A stretch of 64,000 nt of DNA. Origin: CAWCBG01 sp963793845. Its GTDB lineage: Bacteria > Acidobacteriota > Terriglobia > Terriglobales > Acidobacteriaceae. Location: NCBI GenBank assembly GCA_963793845.1, contig CAWCBG010000014.1:992001-1056000 (forward strand), read 5' to 3'. Below are positions 61,436 through 64,000 of this stretch, piece by piece. Position 1 is the stretch's first letter. The number at the start of each line of letters is the position of its first letter. Below the pieces are notes generated by a model. That model did not search any database and was not told where the DNA came from. It saw nothing but the letters and a program-made list of their open reading frames with translations. The position numbers and the translations under genes were made by a program.

Positions 61436-62493
61436 ATGAGCTTTGAAGGCTTTCCCCACCTGATTGGCTGGGAGTTGACGCTGGCCTGTAACCTGCGTTG
61501 CCGGCATTGCGCTTCGTCGGCGGGAGCAGCGCGCCGCAGCGAGCTCACCTTGGACGAGTCGCTGACCATCTGCGAGCAGTTTCCGGACTTGCTGGTGCGC
61601 GAGGTGATCTTTACCGGAGGAGAACCGCTGCTGAATCCGGGATGGCCGATGATCGCCGCCCGGCTGCGCGATCTGGGCATCAAGACCGGAATCGTGACTA
61701 ACGGGCTCTCGATTACCGAGCGACGTGGTTCAGCGCATGCTCGACAGCGGCCTGAAATCGGCCGGCGTCAGCATTGACGGTACCGACGAGGTGCACGACC
61801 GCATTCGCGGCATCGCGGGCGCGCTGCGCAAGACGATCGCAGGCGCCGAGCGCATGGTCCAAGGAGGCATCGACCTCACCGTGATCAGCTCGGTGACCGG
61901 GCTCAACATCCATCTGCTGGATGAAATGTATGCACTGGTTGCTTCGCTCGGAGCATGGAAGTGGCAACTGCAACCTCTGTTTCCCAACCGGACGTGGCAG
62001 CGTCGATCGTGAACTGCACCTCAGCAATGAGGACTTTCTGCATCTCGGCAGGTTTATACGCAGGATGAGCGCCAACACCGCAGGTCCGAAGATTGTTCCG
62101 GCTGACAGTTGCGGCTACTGTTCGGAGCTCGATCTGGCGGACTTCGGTTGGAATGGCTGCAGCGCCGGACGCTCCAGCGTCGGCATCATGAGCGACGGCC
62201 AGGTAAAAGGCTGTCTCTCCTGGCCCGATTGGACGGTCGAGGGCGACCTGCGCAAGGACGATCTCTGGACCATCTGGTTCCGGCCGACAGCCTTCGCGCA
62301 TCTGCGAACATTTTCTGCCAGCGACATGCGCGGCACTTGTCGGGAGTGTGAGAAGGCCGTGGAATGCGGCGGTGGCTGCGAGGCTATGTCATTGGCTGCG
62401 ACCGGCGACTGGCACGGCGATCCTTACTGCTATCGAAGACTGATGCAGGCCACGGATTCGCACGGGTGCCAGGCTCAACCTTCCTTCGCCTGA
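61436..62493 (+). CDS. Radical SAM/SPASM domain protein, two frameshifts in this sequence
   Basis: About 350 residues in three frames. The start has LACNLRCRHCASSAG (CxxxCxxC for the 4Fe-4S/SAM cluster), then EVIFTGGEPLLNPGW (GGEP). One base too many near 61721 and another near 61982 break the frame; removing them gives SITEDVVQRMLDSGLK and QPLFPTGRGSVDREL. The C terminus has SCGYCSELD, GCSAGRSSVGIMSDG, KGCLSW and CRECEKAVECGGGC (C-x2-C-x5-C-x3-C), then PYC: a SPASM domain with auxiliary clusters. Such enzymes modify peptides or small proteins. GAGG precedes ATG 61436. Confidence 0.85.
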
Positions 62494-62515
62494 AGTTTTC
62501 CTTCTGCCCAACCAA

Positions 62516-62556
62516 GCCTCATCCAAGCTAACCCGGCTTGGATGGGGCATCTTTCT
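62516..62556 (+). terminator. Intrinsic terminator after the radical SAM gene
   Basis: Arms CATCCAAGC / GCTTGGATG with a 7-nt loop, then GGGGCATCTTTCTT. It separates this unit from msrA. Confidence 0.75.
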
Positions 62557-62663
62557 TGCCTTACCTGAAAGGTCAAGCCTTAAAATTACGCCATCTCGCG
62601 TGACCGGAACTATTCAAGTCGCCGCGCATCCTATCAAGTGCGAAACACTACAGGAAAACTGAA

Positions 62664-63347
62664 ATGCTCATGCGATTGCTGCGTTCGATCTTTGCATTCT
62701 CCATCGCGATTTCATTTCTCGCTTGTTCGGCGAAAGGTCAGCTGGCGCCCAAACCCATTCCCGCGGCCCAGGTGGACGCAAGCCTCGCCGCCCAACCGGG
62801 CAAGCAGACGGCAGTCTTTGCGGGCGGCTGCTTCTGGGGAACCCAGTCGGTCTTCGAGCGCGTGAAAGGCGTGCTCAAGACGACGGCCGGTTATGCCGGC
62901 GGCTCAGCCTCGACCGCAACCTACGACCAGGTCACCACCGAGACCACAGGCCATGCCGAGTCGGTCGAAGTGGTCTACGATCCGTCGCAGATCACCTATG
63001 GACAGCTCCTCCGCATCTTCTTCTCGGTGGCGCACGATCCCACGCAGCTCAACCGGCAGGGTCCGGATGTGGGAACGTCGTACCGCTCCGCGATCTTTTA
63101 TGTCAATGACGAGCAGAAGCGGATTGCCACGGCTTACATTGCGCAGCTCGACGCCGCCAAGGCTTTTCCCCAGCCCATCGTGACCCAGGTGAATCCGTTG
63201 AAGGGATTCTACCGGGCGGAAGACTATCACCAGGATTATGCCTTCCGAAACCCCGATAATCCGTACATTCAGGTGTGCGATGTGCCGAAGATCAAGTTGC
63301 TGAAAGAAGAGTTTCCGCAACTGTTCGTGGAGTACAAGGGCAAGTAA
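62664..63347 (+). CDS. msrA: Peptide methionine-S-sulfoxide reductase MsrA, exported
   Basis: 227 residues. N-terminal export signal (LRSIFAFSIAISFLACSA), possibly a lipoprotein signal although the lipobox is not ideal. Catalytic motif AGGCFWGTQSVFE, then GVLKTTAGYAGG, TTGHAESVEVVYDP, FFSVAHDPTQLNRQGPDVGTSYRS and EDYHQDY, all standard for MsrA. It repairs oxidised methionine in exported proteins. Start supported by AGGA at 62651; ATG 62670 is an alternative. Confidence 0.95.
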   Translation: MLMRLLRSIFAFSIAISFLACSAKGQLAPKPIPAAQVDASLAAQPGKQTAVFAGGCFWGTQSVFERVKGVLKTTAGYAGGSASTATYDQVTTETTGHAESVEVVYDPSQITYGQLLRIFFSVAHDPTQLNRQGPDVGTSYRSAIFYVNDEQKRIATAYIAQLDAAKAFPQPIVTQVNPLKGFYRAEDYHQDYAFRNPDNPYIQVCDVPKIKLLKEEFPQLFVEYKGK

Positions 63348-63371
63348 GGAACCGGGAAACGCCAGGCCGAA

Positions 63372-63645
63372 TGCTAACCAGTCAGTAATATTTCGTGGGA
63401 AATGCCGGCGCGCGCAAATCTGCCCAAAACGTTAGCTTCGGCGTTACCCCTCCCCCCTCCCCCTATTCCTTAGAATCAACTACTTGGCGAAAAATTCCTC
63501 GCAAAATATTGAGCGTCCAAGTAGTTAAAGGTCAAAATATTCAATCCATTGGAGTTGCAGGCGCATAGTTGCAAACAATCGCAACTACGGGAAAGGGAGC
63601 CAGTACTGATTGGTTATCAGAACGACGCAGCTTGGTTGTCAAAGA
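63372..63645. repeat. Long composite repeat, copy 2, with CAAAATATT units
   Basis: Same order of landmarks as copy 1: CTAACCAGTCAGTAATATTTC, ACGTTAGCTTCGGCGTTAC and CCCTCCCCCCTCCCC, then CAAAATATT at 63502 and 63533 (31 bp apart), each followed by a degenerate GTTA/GGAGTT segment, and GGTTGTCAAAGATCC at about 63634. Copies 1 and 2 are in the same orientation and enclose the pore, small-protein, radical SAM and msrA genes. Confidence 0.8.
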
Positions 63646-64000
63646 TCCAGACTTTGCGACGCCTCATCCGGGCATCGCTTCGAAGGCGCAGCGTGCAGAC
63701 ACAGTCCCACGCCGACCTCTATAACCATCGTTCGCACGTCGCGCACCAGAGTCAAGGAAATTCAGCAGAAAATCGAAGTAGCAGTTCCAAAATGGGAATG
63801 GGAGGGCGCGTAATCGCACCTCTCAGAGATATCCTCACCGAGCAAAATATTTGCCAGATGTCATGCTGAGCGGAGGCGGCGCTTCGCCGCCGGCGTCGAA
63901 GCACCCCTATACCTGCCGACCGCACTATGCCCCGCGATCACCGATACAGCGTCCACATTTTGATGGAGAAGTGGAACCAACACCGGGCAAATCTAAGCCG
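63646..64000. other. Gene-free window end with a family C repeat
   Basis: No supported gene. At 63846 another AAAATATT-like word occurs (GCAAAATATTTGCC, a palindrome). 63860-63925 reads GTCATGCTGAGCGG ... CGTCGAAGCACCCCTATACC, a family C element. Small open frames lack any domain character. Confidence 0.5.

Overview
The window is about 64 kb of a GC-rich bacterial chromosome that most resembles Acidobacteriota, probably the Terriglobia. The taxonomic signs are a VWFA-related secreted protein of the acidobacterial type, PEP-CTERM secreted proteins, a LiaF-TM/DUF4097 envelope operon behind an ECF sigma factor, and very many short dispersed intergenic repeats. I see no rRNA, tRNA, CRISPR array or insertion sequence.

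Layout: (1) 1-8.5 kb holds a partial TetR regulator, two crotonase-family proteins, a rhodanese, a three-subunit molybdenum hydroxylase with the subunit features of 4-hydroxybenzoyl-CoA reductase (hcrC, hcrA, hcrB) and an amidohydrolase; it looks like part of a benzoyl-CoA-type aromatic degradation locus. (2) 8.7-16.4 kb is proteostasis on the minus strand: engB, lon, clpX, clpP, tig. (3) 16.8-31.4 kb holds a PEP-CTERM protein coupled to an S53-like protease, a flavin/F420-type oxidoreductase, an Lhr helicase, lgt, an RluD-like synthase, a VWA protein, a second PEP-CTERM protein, an AlbA_2 membrane protein and threonine dehydratase. (4) 31.6-35.4 kb is mutL, an uncharacterised gene and cmk. 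(5) 35.8-37.7 kb holds two paralogues with a CheD-like Cys/His pattern, one interrupted by a stop codon. (6) 37.9-41.8 kb is a five-gene ECF sigma/anti-sigma/envelope operon. (7) 42-51.5 kb holds a hydrolase, a PIN-type toxin-antitoxin pair, an acyl-CoA mutase large subunit, an amidohydrolase, a secreted hypothetical and a cell-wall amidase. (8) 52.2-58.5 kb is an aromatic amino acid block: trpC, trpF, trpB, trpA, chorismate mutase, DAHP synthase, prephenate dehydrogenase. (9) 59.4-63.6 kb holds a pore protein, a small Trp-rich protein, a radical SAM/SPASM protein and msrA, flanked by two copies of a long repeat built on CAAAATATT units.

Two things cut across the window. First, at least eight genes (crotonase 2, lon, lgt, cmk, the mutase, an amidohydrolase, the amidase and the radical SAM gene) are broken by single-base frameshifts that restore perfectly when one base is removed or added. 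That many hits in essential genes points to sequence or assembly error rather than gene decay. Second, nearly every intergenic gap carries repeats: hairpin elements of several families, and arrays with a strict 7-nt period that often end at the next start codon. One hairpin element lies in frame inside the lhr helicase gene.
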